Positions 19,865-31,028 of a DNA stretch of 64,000 nt are shown one piece after another. Each line of letters starts with the position of its first letter. The first letter of the stretch is position 1. Origin of the DNA: Eutreptiella sp. 'Long Island Sound 2002'. Taxonomy: Eukaryota > Euglenozoa > Euglenophyceae > Eutreptiales > Eutreptiaceae. The position numbers were made by a program, and so were the translations under genes. The notes beneath the pieces were generated by a model. The model had not been told where the DNA came from. It worked only from the letters and a program-made list of their open reading frames with translations, and searched no databases. The stretch spans positions 17,319,612 through 17,383,611 of the forward strand of contig OZ038392.1 in the NCBI GenBank assembly GCA_964036045.1, read 5' to 3'.

Positions 19865-22800
19865 ATGCCACCCCAGAGATGGCCAACGGAATTCCACTAT
19901 GTGGATGGGGGCCTTGATCAGGCCGACACCACGGACTTCGTGTGTGTCAACCGCATCATAGCGGAGCCTTGGAGGCAATGCTTTGCGGTTCCCCCCGTTG
20001 ACATCGAAGAATCGGAATCGGAAGAGCCCCTCACTGAAGAGGAGTGGGATCTGGTTCAGGGGTATATGGATCAGCCCTTTCACGACTGGGGAAACCAGCG
20101 TGAGGGCAAGGGCCAGGACAAAGCCTGGTGGGAAGTGGACTCGATCGTCTCTGGTTCCTATGATGGAGATACCTTCGTAAGGAGGGTACTGGACCACCTG
20201 TCCAGCCAGGACGAGCCAATCGGGGGTAACCCACCCACCTACGGCGATCTATTCCGAGGCAAGACCAGAGATGGCCCTTTGGGCCACCTGGGAAGACCGC
20301 CTGAGCCGAAGACGAGCGGGGTCGCTACCCCTCAAGTAAGCTCCGTGGTTCAAGTGCCCGGAAAAGCCAAGGCGGAGTCCGATGACTGCCCCAAGATCCA
20401 GGCATTGAGGGCCAGGCTGAAGCAGAAGTATGGTGACACCTTCTTCAGCGGTAAGCCTGTGTTTCCCCCACCGGTGCGTGGACCGTATGGCGAGGCCAAG
20501 ATACGACTGAAGCAGGACCCCCGTGTGTATCGCCACCGGGAGTTTGCCCTGAGGGGCGAGAGGAAAGAGGCCATGGAGAAGATCCTCCGTGACTTCATCC
20601 AGAGAGGCTGGCTTGAGCCGTGCCACTCCGAGTGGGCCTCTCCCTGCTTCGTCGTCCCCAAGAAGGTTGCCGGTGAGTGGCGGCTCGTGGTCGACTACCG
20701 CGGCCTGAACGCCCAAACGCAGCACGACAGCTATACGCTGCCCCTCATTGAGGACATGCTGCAAAAGCAACACCGGCGGAGGATCTTCACGGTGATTGAC
20801 CTGAAACATGGTTATCATCAGATGCCTCTCGCCGAAGAGTCCCGTGCCTGCACAGCCATGAGCACTCCACTTGGACCTCTCCAGTGGAAGGTGATGCCCA
20901 TGGGCGTCACCAACGGCAATGCGGCTTTTCAGCGGATGCTGGAGAACCTGCTTGAGCCGGTGCGTGACTGTGCGGACCCCTTCGTGGACGACGTGATCAT
21001 CGCGTCCGGGGACCCCAGCATGAGCTACGAGGAGCTCCTGGAGGCACGCGAGAGGGACGTCACTCGAGTGCTGGACCTTCTGGTTCGGCACAAACTCACG
21101 GGCAGCAGTGACAAGGCCACCATTGCGGTAAGCGAGGTGGTCTTCGCTGGCCACGTGGTCGGGAACGGGCAGCGAAAGCCCATACCTGGCAAGGTGGCTG
21201 CGATTGAGCACTGGGAAAAGCCCAAGACGGTCTCTGAGCTACGGGCGTATCTGGGGTTCTGCAATTACTACTCGGGGTATATCAAAATGTATGCCGAGTA
21301 TGCAGCCCCCATGACGACCATGCTCAAGGGCAACCGAGAGGAGACCAAGAAGGGGTCCAAGAAAGCTCTGGTCTGGACAGCTGAGTCCGACCGTGCCTTT
21401 GAGGGGATGAAGCAGGCGCTGCTATCCGCAGTGGGTCTGCACCTCGTGGATCCCGACCGAGGGTTCGTCCTGCGCACCGACGCTTCCGACTACGCCATTG
21501 GCGCTGTGTTGGAGCAAGTGCTTGACGACGGGAGGCACGTGCCCGTGGCCTTCTGGAGCCGAGTCCTGGCGGAAGGCCAGAGACGGACGTGGACGCCCCG
21601 TGAAAAGGAGGCGTATGCCATCGTCATGGCTCTCAGGAAATGGGCTGGGTACATAGCCCTCCATCCCGTCACCGTCTGCACCGACCATCAGAGTCTGCAG
21701 TCGTGGCACAAGGAGCACGTGGACACCCCCTCAGGTCCCGCCTCCCGACGGGCAAGATGGCATGAGACCTTGGCCAAGTTCGACCTTACGGTTGTTTACA
21801 TTCCTGGAAAGGATAACACCGTGGCGGACTGTCTCAGTAGGTGGGCCTATCCCGCCAGCAAGGGCATGCAGGACATCTCTGCCCATGGCGATGAGGCTGA
21901 GACCGCTGAAGCCAAGAGGATCATCGAAATGGAGCGCCTGATGGAGGAGGAGGGTGCTAAATGCTTCGTCGTCATGGCCGCAGATGCCCCCCTCGCGTCG
22001 AGGGTGAGCAGAGTGGTCAGTGTACTCGCCCCTGAGGGAGCTGAGTCCGACAAGCACCTCTTCCCGGAGTCTTGCCTCCAGGACGACTGGACCGACGATT
22101 ACGCCAAGTCTGAGGCCTTTGCGGCCGAGTATAGGGCTGTGACCGACCCTGACGACGGGCAGAAGTGGCCAAAGGGGCTGACTGAGGAAGATGGCAAGCT
22201 CTACCGGAATGGTAAGCTGCTAGTACCAGAGTCCCGGGTGCTCGAGTTGTGTGAAGCTTGGCACCACCACATGCTGCACCCAGGGGTCAAGAAGCAAGCT
22301 CTTGACATGCAGCGTCGGTTCGAGATCGACCATATCGTTCTCTACACCGCCATCAAGAAGGTCAGGAAGGGTTGCTCGGTCTGTCAGGCCTGCAATCCCG
22401 ACAACCGGAACGTCAAGGGGGAACCCCAACAGACCCCAGTTCCTGACCAGCCCATGGAGAGCGTGGCCATGGACGTCTTCTCCATGCCCGAAGTGCACAT
22501 TGGCAAGGAGACCTTTGACTGTGTGGTTCTCTGTGTGGACCGCCACAGCGGCTACGTTGTAGCCGTTCCGGCACGCAAAAAGGGGTTGCTTGCCAAGGAA
22601 GTGGCAGTCATGATGATTCGTCATTGGCTGACCGTCTTTGACATCCCCCGCACCATTTGCAGTGACCGAGGGCCCCAGTTTACTGGTGGCTGGTTCAAGG
22701 CTATGTGTTCCCTCATGGGGATACGTCATGCCAAGAGCGTCGCCTATCTCAGCCGGTCTAACGGCCGTGCTGAAGTGGCTGGACGGCAGCTGTTCGAGAA

Positions 22801-23584
22801 GCTGCGCAAGATCCACATCACCAATCCACGGCGGAACTGGTTTGAGGAGATGTGGCCTGCTCTGAAGGCCCATCATGACACCCCCACTCCGGGCGGTTTG
22901 TCCCCTCACCAGATTCTGTTCGGCAGGGACCCCCTGGGTAGGGGACTTCCCTTGTCTGGTGATGGCATGGCCATGGACGCCAAGGAGTTCTTCGCGCGGC
23001 AAGAGCAAACGGCGCGGGACATCCGCCAGCAGCTTGAGAAGGAGCATGCTGAGCGTCAGAAGTCCGCCCCGAGCTCGACAGCGCAGAAGTTCAGGGTGGG
23101 AGACCCGGTGTGGGTGATCAGACCCCGCCCCATGGGCACCCACCGCACCAAGACCTGGTTCACACCCGGCGAGGTGGTCCGCAGGATTGGTGAGGACACC
23201 TACCGCATCAAGGTGGGTCACGGACAGTTCCGGGAGCGCCATGAGAGTCAACTCCGTGTGCGTGAACCCGACCTCCGTGGCCAACATGTGTCCCTGAGCT
23301 ACGCCGCACATGAGGCCGACTCGGACGACGACTATGCTGAGCAGGACGACTATACAGTCGAGAAGATCCTGGCTCAGCGTCCGAAAGCCTCGGCACCCGG
23401 AGCTCTGGAGTTCAAGGTTCGTTGGCGAGGCTATGGGCCGTCCCACGACACCTGGGAACCCGTCTCCTCGTTCGTGCCGCGGGTCAATACTCCCTTCATG
23501 GAGTACATCCGCAAGCACAAGACCAAGATCCTCGTTTCGGACTTGGCAGCACTCACCCGGGCGATTGCAGCCAGGGGTGCCTGA
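19865..23584 (+). CDS. pol: Pol polyprotein of chromovirus B: RT, RNase H, integrase, chromodomain (N-terminally truncated)
   Basis: 1239 codons from an ATG that is internal to the family's pol, as shown by the colinear frame in element A. RT blocks: FVVPKKVAGEWRLVVDYRGL, FTVIDLKHGYHQMPL, and catalytic FVDD at residues 373-376. RNase H: LRTDASDYAIGAVLEQV. Integrase: zinc motif H-x3-H (HHHMLHP) and CSVCQAC, then D870, D934 and E970 (DD35E). A C-terminal chromodomain (YTVEKILAQ... FKVRWRGYGPSHDTWEP) lies near residues 1160-1215. The reading frame is unbroken although the copy lacks gag and protease, so autonomous activity is not expected. It ends in TGA. Confidence 0.93.
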   Translation: MPPQRWPTEFHYVDGGLDQADTTDFVCVNRIIAEPWRQCFAVPPVDIEESESEEPLTEEEWDLVQGYMDQPFHDWGNQREGKGQDKAWWEVDSIVSGSYDGDTFVRRVLDHLSSQDEPIGGNPPTYGDLFRGKTRDGPLGHLGRPPEPKTSGVATPQVSSVVQVPGKAKAESDDCPKIQALRARLKQKYGDTFFSGKPVFPPPVRGPYGEAKIRLKQDPRVYRHREFALRGERKEAMEKILRDFIQRGWLEPCHSEWASPCFVVPKKVAGEWRLVVDYRGLNAQTQHDSYTLPLIEDMLQKQHRRRIFTVIDLKHGYHQMPLAEESRACTAMSTPLGPLQWKVMPMGVTNGNAAFQRMLENLLEPVRDCADPFVDDVIIASGDPSMSYEELLEARERDVTRVLDLLVRHKLTGSSDKATIAVSEVVFAGHVVGNGQRKPIPGKVAAIEHWEKPKTVSELRAYLGFCNYYSGYIKMYAEYAAPMTTMLKGNREETKKGSKKALVWTAESDRAFEGMKQALLSAVGLHLVDPDRGFVLRTDASDYAIGAVLEQVLDDGRHVPVAFWSRVLAEGQRRTWTPREKEAYAIVMALRKWAGYIALHPVTVCTDHQSLQSWHKEHVDTPSGPASRRARWHETLAKFDLTVVYIPGKDNTVADCLSRWAYPASKGMQDISAHGDEAETAEAKRIIEMERLMEEEGAKCFVVMAADAPLASRVSRVVSVLAPEGAESDKHLFPESCLQDDWTDDYAKSEAFAAEYRAVTDPDDGQKWPKGLTEEDGKLYRNGKLLVPESRVLELCEAWHHHMLHPGVKKQALDMQRRFEIDHIVLYTAIKKVRKGCSVCQACNPDNRNVKGEPQQTPVPDQPMESVAMDVFSMPEVHIGKETFDCVVLCVDRHSGYVVAVPARKKGLLAKEVAVMMIRHWLTVFDIPRTICSDRGPQFTGGWFKAMCSLMGIRHAKSVAYLSRSNGRAEVAGRQLFEKLRKIHITNPRRNWFEEMWPALKAHHDTPTPGGLSPHQILFGRDPLGRGLPLSGDGMAMDAKEFFARQEQTARDIRQQLEKEHAERQKSAPSSTAQKFRVGDPVWVIRPRPMGTHRTKTWFTPGEVVRRIGEDTYRIKVGHGQFRERHESQLRVREPDLRGQHVSLSYAAHEADSDDDYAEQDDYTVEKILAQRPKASAPGALEFKVRWRGYGPSHDTWEPVSSFVPRVNTPFMEYIRKHKTKILVSDLAALTRAIAARGA

Positions 23585-25062
23585 TCAGCGCCCTGAGCTC
23601 TCCCCTGATGCATTATGAGCGCTTGTGAGGCCGACGGATCGTCCCTTACTTGCTTGCTCTCTTCCATCTTTCGGTGACCTGTCATTAGAGTGGCCATATA
23701 CCCCCCCCTGCTGAATCCAGAGGAGGATGGCCCCTCTCTTCTTCTATTCGTCACTCCCCCCCCCTGCTGAATCCTTGGGAAACCACATAGGGCGACTGAC
23801 CTTCATCTTTCTGAGCTCTTGGGGCCTTGAAGCCCATACGACATTGCGCAACGGATGCCGCTGTCATCGGCATTGCGATTTTTGGTGTGTGTTCTGGTCC
23901 CATGGCATTTGCGGGATCCAGACCAGTCGACGTGTGTCTGCAGACTATATATGGCCTGGACTCGGGCGTTATCCTGTCCACCCTCCTGCATTTGCCTTAT
24001 CCTGACCGTGGCGTGGTTTGGCACTCTGTCCAGAGTGTGTTTACACGCCTATTTACCCCGCTTGTTTTGCTTTTCTGCCCTCCAGGATATGTGCATCTGT
24101 ATGTTAAGTGTCATCAGCCCATCGCTGAGGGATGGACTGTTTTTCACCACGAATCGGGATACAGAGGCGCCTTGAGTCGCCGTGTACATGTTCATACAGC
24201 CTGGTCCAGCCTGGACCAGTACCCGAATACAGATTCTACTGTTTGAGTGCCCGTGATACCGTGTTGCCCTATTCGCTGTGATGTGTGGAGATCCTGATGG
24301 CGCCAGGCGGGAAGCGCAGTTGCTTGACTACACTCCCAGCGGTCCGCCACTGTCAGTCCCAGTGTGAGCCTACCGATTCGCAGACGCACTTGCATTCGGA
24401 TGGCGGCCTCCGGTGCTCCTGACCTCGGTCAGTCTGCCTGGGAAACTGGTGGTTTGAGGAGTCGACGCCTCCGCCCACACTGCATCAGGACTCCCTCATG
24501 TATGGCCTTCGTGGCGGTAGGGCAAGGGAAAAGACGGCCTTGATGCCCGATCCCTTCAGGAGGAGTTCCCTTAAGATTTGGGGTTCTTAAGGAGTTCGAC
24601 TATGGCACTCTGGACTCGCGTCGTATAGATATGGACATGGTGCGCCCGAGGAAGGACCCGTGGGGACTCTCCCCAGTCGGCGGGCCTTGGGAAGCTTGGG
24701 GTAGCCTGATGGATCTTTGTGGTCGCTCTCGACCTGTGGGACCACCTCGGTCGTCGTGTGTCGCCTATGTTGGCCGTGTATGCCGCTGCCACTGTGGTGG
24801 TGACCGTAGCAGCCGGCACCCGGTGCGCCTGGTATGGGTTAACGGGTCCTTTGGATGCCGAACAATCGCCGCCAGGACCCGGGACTTGATACTTGATACT
24901 ATACATATGCTACGAGCTTATACAACATCATACCTATCTTACTGTGACTTACTGAAGTGAGGATGTGACACCCCCCCCCCCCTTCAGGAAGTGGTCCTGG
25001 GTACCCGCTGCCATGCGTGGATGTTATCGAGACCCCCCCAGGGTTTGCTCTAAGGAGGGGGG
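23585..25062 (+). other. 3' untranslated region of element B with polypurine tract
   Basis: No convincing ORF. Contains two short CCCCCCCCTGCTGAATCC repeats near 23700-23770, a C13-14 run at about 24969-24982 and the polypurine tract AAGGAGGGGGG immediately 5' of the LTR. Confidence 0.65.
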
Positions 25063-26783
25063 TGAAGCAGTACCCAGAACCCCATGGCTAGGTTACGGCA
25101 TACAGCCGGTCTCCGGTCCACTAACCCCATGTACGGAAGGGAAGACGCCCCGTTCCGTGCCGTAAAGCCCCGCATCGGCAACCGATGCACCGCCAGCGGA
25201 GATTTGTATATCAGAACATCAGGAATCAACAGGGTTTTATTTTCATATTGTTTCCGTCAAGTTTTACGCTTCCGTTCTGATATTCACTGTTTTGACTGCT
25301 GGCGGTTGGATCGCGACTTTACCGTAACCGCCAGTTTAACTGTAATTAATGGAAATTTTAACGCAATCCGTCACGAAGGCTCCAAAGTCGCCAGGAACTG
25401 CATGGATGCTTCCGCAACTTTCATAATTAATACTCGCAACCTTAATCCGAATTTTTCAGGATGTCGAAATCGGATTTTCGACTTCGACATCCCCGCACTT
25501 GATTTGACCTCTTTCGAGTGGACCTACGTGCTTCCCTATGCACGAATCAACTTTCCTTTTCTCTTGCCCTCCATTTGTCTTGAAGATATGGGCAAAACAA
25601 AGTTGATTCGTGAGGCCACTTGTGAAGGTCATATCTCGTGTTGTTTGCGAGGAATGACAATAAGGAAACGTGGGATGTATTCACAATACTCCCGACGTAA
25701 TTTAGGAAGCATCATATGCCTTGCGTTTCCACACGTGCGCGCTAGTGTAATGGATCATGGTCAAGAGGGTAGAGTTTGCGTTATAACTCTTTGGCCATGA
25801 CATTGCGTGCGTTAAGATAACTTTCGAGTGTAGCGCGCAAGTGTTGGTGTTACATAGGAACTCTCCTTGAGTTCCTATGAGCGATTGACACAAAGTTATG
25901 CCCTCGGAGGGGCATGACATATCGTGGTGGGAGCTGCCTTTTGGGGCAATATGTGGTATGTGCCATGAGTTGTGTTGCGTGCCCATTTGGCGGGTCCATT
26001 GCTCCAAGACAAGCCCGCCAATGGACCTCATATTGTGCAAGCCCCTTCTCCATACTCCCCACGATCAATTGCAAGCCTAACCTTCGTGAAGGGAAGCTTG
26101 TGTGGTGAACCCGAAGCGATGCGTTGGGAGCAAAGTCTGTGTTTTGCAATTTTCCATATTTTCGTGTGCCCACTTGGGAAGTAGCGCTCGTAACCTTTCA
26201 AGGCGCCCCAAGTGGAGCACATATGTGGGATCGAAGGTAATTGGTGTCAAGTCATTGTGTTTAGAAGGATTAGTTGATTGCACGATCCAAGCCGAAGATA
26301 TTATAATATAATTGTGCACCTTTCAATGCACTTTTGTGTGTCTTTATGCCAATTTTGCCGTTTTTGGCTCGTCATGATGTCAAGTGGCGACCGTATATCT
26401 CAACGTTGCGCTCAATTGACATCATGACCCAAGTATGTTATGAGGGTACATACTTCGGTCCCCAACATATCTTGGACCCGGCGAATAACTCCTCTTGAGC
26501 TTGGCATACCGTGGCCGCCATGTTGGCGATTTGGGACCATCCCAAATCATGGGCCCACTTGGCGACCCTGCCATTCCCAAAACCGGAGGAGTTGGGCGAC
26601 GCCCAAAAGATATGTTGGACACATAGGACTTGATACCAATCCTATAGCACACTCCGGTCCGAGTCGGGCATGTGCCTCATTTGCCCCAACCATGAGTGTG
26701 CCCATTTTTGGCCATTTTGAGCAATTTTCAACTTTTGCTGCCCGCCGTGCACTATGTTCTAACCCTCGTGCACGCCGGACGCA
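25063..26783 (+). repeat. 3' LTR of chromovirus B
   Basis: 1721 bp, TGAAGCAGTACCC ... GCCGGACGCA, preceded by a polypurine tract. It is the inverted counterpart of 8130-9838. Flanking sequences differ on both sides, which fixes the boundaries. Confidence 0.87.
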
Positions 26784-26848
26784 TCGTCCTTCTGCATGGT
26801 GCTGACCAATGCTGCAAAAAGGATACATGCAGTAAAGTGTGCCAACGA

Positions 26849-27305
26849 CAAGAGGCGCGCTCCCAAACCCCACTCCAAGGTTGTGTCACCTAACCCAAAC
26901 AAAACCCAAACACGCTTCTATACACATATGGGCCCGTAATGGGCCATTGCCATGGCCTCAAAGACAAGAGGCGCGCTCCCAAACCCCACTCCAAGGTTGT
27001 GTCACCTAACCCAAACAAAACCCAAACACGCTTCTATACACATATGGGCCCGTAATGGGCCATTGCTAAGGCCTCAAAGACGAGAGGTGCGCTCCCAAAC
27101 CCCACTCCAAGCTTGTGTCACCTAACCCAAACAAAACCCAAACACGCTTCTATGCACATATGGGCCCGTAATGGGCCATTGCTAACGCCTCAAAGACGAG
27201 AGGCGCGCTCCCAAACCCCACTCCAAGCTTGTGTCACCTAACCCAAACAAAAACCAAACACGCTTCTATGCACATATGGGCCCGTAATGGGCCATTGTCA
27301 CGGCA
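26849..27305. repeat. 116-bp tandem repeat, about four copies
   Basis: Units begin near 26849, 26963, 27079 and 27195 (GACAAGAGGCGCGCTCCC and variants), differing at a few positions. Each holds an imperfect palindrome around ATGGGCCCGTAATGGGCCAT. The array lies between the LTR of element B and a splice donor of the adjacent minus-strand gene, so it is probably intronic to that gene. Confidence 0.9.
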
Positions 27306-27333
27306 CGGCAAAGAGGATGAAAAAGGCACATAC

Positions 27334-28332
27334 CTGACTCCTTACGTTTCGCTTCCTCCTCACGGTCCTTGGCTTCCTTGCGCTCCTTCATCCTCCGAAG
27401 GAGCTCCTCCGCACCCTTTCTCCCTAAACAAACCAACCAACAAATGTACAATATGCGGGAGAAAAAAGGGGCAAACAAGAAAAAATGCACAATGAACACA
27501 AAAAGGACAAGCAGACAAGTGACGCCACCACGGGGATACCTCGCTCGCTTGGCGTCTTGGGTGCACCCTCGGCGCGTGGCTCCGGCGAACGGCGTCTCCC
27601 CTCCCAGTCCTTCTTCCTTTGCTCCATTGTTGCTGTAAACAAGGGTTGACGGTGAAGGAACGGAACCATGTAACACGTGCCATGGTGCAATGGTGCGTAG
27701 CGGTGCATACCACATTCCGCCTCGGTTCGGGGTTCCGGAGAGTGCTTCGGCGTGCCCGGCGGAGTTGGACTTGGACTTGGACTTGGAGTACGAGCAATGT
27801 CAGCCAAGCGCTCAATCTCAATCTCTTCTTGCCATTGCGCGTGTGGGTCGTCTGGTTGGGGTCGTTGCGCGTGAAGTTGGTGGCGTTGTCGGTCGCCAAG
27901 GCTTTCATACCAATTGACATGCCACGGTTGGGCCCCATCAAAGGCGACCTCATCCTCGTCTGCAACACAAAGAATAGGTAGGATGAAGGTAGGATAGGGA
28001 AAGCACGCATTTTGCATGAAAATGACGTGAAACGCACAACCAAATCGAAATGTTTGCAACCACATACCATCCGGGTGGGACCACCAATATTTCGTGGGAG
28101 TCCATGCATCCGTCTCGTACGCCTCGTCCGGCAACTCGACTTCCTTGCCTCCCTTCCCAATTTTTCCCTTCCATGGCTGGTTAAATCCTTGGGAGGGCAG
28201 CACATGAGGGTCGTGGGGCGGCGATGGGGGTACTTGGATGGGTGCGCTGATTGGGTGGGGACCCGGAGCCTGGTCTGCGTCCTCGGGGTCCTTCCAGTCC
28301 CAATAAGCAGTGGCAGTGACTTTGGCAGACAT
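27334..28332 (-). CDS. Spliced hypothetical protein, 3 exons visible, 3' truncated
   Basis: Exon 1 28332-28068 (ATG at 28332), exon 2 27959-27540, exon 3 27423-27334. The donors are GTATGT, GTATCC and GTATGT; the acceptors are TTGCAG and TTTAG after pyrimidine-rich tracts. Intron lengths are 108 and 116 nt, and all three donors are phase 1, so the frame is continuous. Sequence begins MSAKVTATAYWDWKDPEDAD; exon 2 is Pro/Ser-rich (TPSPSPSPTPPGTPKHSPEP); exon 3 is a charged helix (RRMKERKEAKDREEEAKRKE). A last donor at 27333 leads into the 116-bp repeat and the LTR of element B, with no further exon recognised. Function unknown; a transposon-borne accessory protein is possible. Exon structure is inferred from splice motifs alone. 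Confidence 0.6.
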
Positions 28333-28544
28333 AGTTTGGCGAAATTAAGAGCTACAGAGCGCCAGGAAATGCACATCCCTTAACCTGGCACGCGATGCAT
28401 CTGTCCCTCCTGTCAGAAATGTACTGTGATAAAACAAAAAGGTTTTCAGTTCTGTCAAAATTTGATGTGCATGCGCGTGCGCAATGTGGGCAGATCCTTT
28501 AGTCCTACGCGTAGTCCTAAGCCGTAGTCCTGCATAGCCATTCC

Positions 28545-28873
28545 CGATTTCATGTATTGATAATTGTTGACTGATTTCTCGAATTTTCTTTCTGAGTGTC
28601 TCTATTTTTGATAGGGATGTAACAGCTTGTTTTTTGAACCAGCTACTGCTGGTTGACTTGGTTGGACTCTGGGGGACATGATCGCCATCGTGTTGCAGTA
28701 TTGATTTGGCGTGCTGATGATGCTTCGTGTGTTCGTGTTTATCTTGGCCATGGTTTTTTTTTGGGGATTTTCGTAAACTGGTACTGGGGAAAAATATTTG
28801 TGGCTGGCGAGTCCCAAAAACATCCTGAGGAGTTATTATCAAATAAACCCAAAGTATTACTGGTTTTATTACA
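28545..28873. repeat. Direct duplication, copy 1 (~325 bp)
   Basis: Nearly identical to 30704-31028, with a few substitutions and small indels (for example an extra ATCG before CCATCGTG). On the minus strand it encodes the C-terminal part of the fibre-like fragment plus a coiled-coil stretch (SSWFKKQAVTSLSKIETL). It lacks the repetitive N-terminal part seen next to copy 2. Confidence 0.9.
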
Positions 28874-30703
28874 GTTCAAAAAACTTTCTGTTCTGACCGG
28901 CTTGAGCAACGACCGAGTTCTGGAGTTCTGAGTTCAACCAGCGGAAAAGCTGCAGTCGTAACAAGCTGGATTTTTCATTTTTTCCTCCTCTCTTCGCAGT
29001 ACGTGGGGATTCACTATGAGGTGAAGCTGTTCCACAACGCTACCTCCGCTCTGTTGCCGATTTCGAGGACAAGGCCCTTTCGTTGGATGATTTCTGGGCA
29101 TTCCTTGCAGATACGGGGCCAGTTCCTCAGGGAGAACAAGATCAGTGACGGCCAGAAGCTTCGTGGAGAACGGCGTTCGCCGGCGGCTTTGGGGAGGCCC
29201 AATGGAGGGCCATCCCCTTCGAGTTGAAGCCTCGTTGTGGCAAACAACTTCAAAGCAGTGTTCGTACTCGGATTAAAGTCCAGTGTGTATACGTGCGTTC
29301 GAGCGTGCGTGCGTTTGGGCTCAGCGGCATTGGACAGCTCTGTTTGAGAGCTTGATTGGTTTGATTGGTGCTCTTGCGGCGGCGAGGCCGCGGTGTTTCA
29401 CGGCAGTGAGGCCGTGTTGCTTATATTTCAACTTGTTTATTTTTGGCGGCAGTGAGACCGCAGTTTTGGTTTTTTTCTTGCATGCAGACACCGTGCTGGT
29501 ACTAGGCACACCAGTACTGGTGCGGTGCTGACGAGCCCCGCACACGTGTGTATGTGTACTTTATACTCTCAGTTTTACTTGTATATTTATATTACTTTTT
29601 TGTTTTTTGGCAGACTTGACGCTGGCTGTTTTGTGGTGCTCATGAGCACCAGAGTTGGTCTGTTTTTGCTGGTTGTTGTTGGTGTTCGACAAGCCAGTGT
29701 CTTTTCCCTTACGTTCCCTGTTTGTCTGCAGACAGTGGTGTGGCAGTGTTTGCCCTGTCTTGAATCTACGTGATCATTTGATGCATCTAAGTGAAAATTG
29801 GGTCAGACGTTAACGGGAGCTCACAGCTTGAAGTCAGGTTTTTTGCAGTGTGTTTTGCTTATGCATATATGGCTTTGTCTTTGTTTCTGCTATCTCTCTA
29901 TAGATGTAGCGCTGTGGTAGTGAGCCTATGTCCAGTGGATCAGGATTTTGGGTTGAGCACTCAGATTGGAATTGGGAGTTTTTTTTTTCATATGACAAAG
30001 TAACCGACCGAAACACTTCTATTCCACCACACCACGTTGACAGCTACGCCCACAGTGACTTGCTGTATGTCCAGACTACCCCATTCTCACATTGTAGTAG
30101 ATATCATGTCACTGAGGTAGTCCCGTTGTCAGTAGTTCCATGTTTTGCAGTGTTGTGGCGTTTTCTCTTTGTTCACAGCTACAGTTCACAGTGATACAGT
30201 GTTAGCCATAAAGTTATGTGTATCAGGTACACAGCGACAGCCAACTGTGTGTGGGTAGTATTTCTGTTTTAAACTGCGGGCCTGAGCCCAATACATTTTC
30301 ACACATTTCTACACGAGGTACATGCTGGGTGGGCCCGGGGAGTTCTTAGTTGACCGTAGATGCACTTGTTGGTGTGTGCACGTTTGGTTGTGTGTTGTGC
30401 ACCAGCTGTGGCTCACATGCACTGCACTGAGATATGCACAGTGTGGGACAGCACAGTGTGTTGTCGGGTATCACAGTGTCTACACATGTCACAAACTGCA
30501 AATCCTCTTAGGTTTGTATCAGCGACAACATATGTGGGACAGTATGTTGTAGCTTAGAGGGGGAGTGTAATAGGATTTGTCAGTTTGTGTTTTAGTGGTC
30601 ATTTCTGATTTTTTAATTCTCTTTTTGTTGTATTTATTCTGCCCTGAGCGACTCTGCCGAGGTCGCGGGAGCGACAGATTGGCATTTAGATTAGTTTTGC
30701 TGG
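28874..30703. other. Non-coding T/G-rich stretch between the duplicated blocks
   Basis: No long ORF or recognisable domain on either strand. Composition and CACAGTG/GTGTGT-rich style resemble the interior of the LTR element at 46000-51800, so it may be derived from a similar non-coding element; no shared block was identified. Confidence 0.4.
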
Positions 30704-31028
30704 CGATTTCATGTATTGATAATTGTTTACTGATTTCTCGAATTTTCTTTCTGAGTGTCTCTATTTTTGATAGGGATGTAACAGCTTGTTTTTTGAACCA
30801 GCTACTGCTGGTTGACTTGGTTGGACTCTGGGGGACATGCCATCGTGTTGCAGTATTGATTTGGCGTGCTGATGATGCTTCGTGTGTTCGTGTTTATCTT
30901 GGCCATGGTTTTTTTTTGGGGATTTTCGTAAACTGGTACTGGGGAAAAATATTTGTGGCTGGCGAGTCCCAAAAACATCCTGAGGAGTTATTATCAAATG
31001 AAACCAAAGTATTACTGGTTTTATTACA
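30704..31028. repeat. Direct duplication, copy 2 (~325 bp)
   Basis: Counterpart of 28545-28873. This copy is contiguous with the repetitive viral-fibre-like sequence on its right, so it probably keeps the original context. Confidence 0.9.

Larger units (their letters stand above)
19836..26783 (+). mobile_element. Ty3/gypsy chromovirus B, 5' truncated (same family as A)
   Basis: Homology to element A begins abruptly at about 19836 (GAGTGTCTATCAGG), within the linker after the Dam-like domain. LTR, leader, gag, protease and most of the Dam-like domain are missing. Pol is otherwise intact to 23584, followed by a 3' untranslated region, polypurine tract AAGGAGGGGGG (about 25052-25062) and a full 3' LTR (25063-26783). 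Its orientation is opposite to A. Confidence 0.88.

Noticed and set aside
8130-26783. 1.7-kb inverted repeats 15 kb apart, as if TIRs of one giant DNA transposon
   Set aside because: The right copy follows element B's polypurine tract and the left copy precedes element A's primer site. They are LTRs of two same-family retrotransposons in opposite orientation.
28545-31028. The duplicated 325-bp blocks as LTRs of a 2.5-kb element
   Set aside because: No TG/CA or inverted termini, no flanking duplication, no PBS or polypurine tract, and the block is part of a coding-like fragment.
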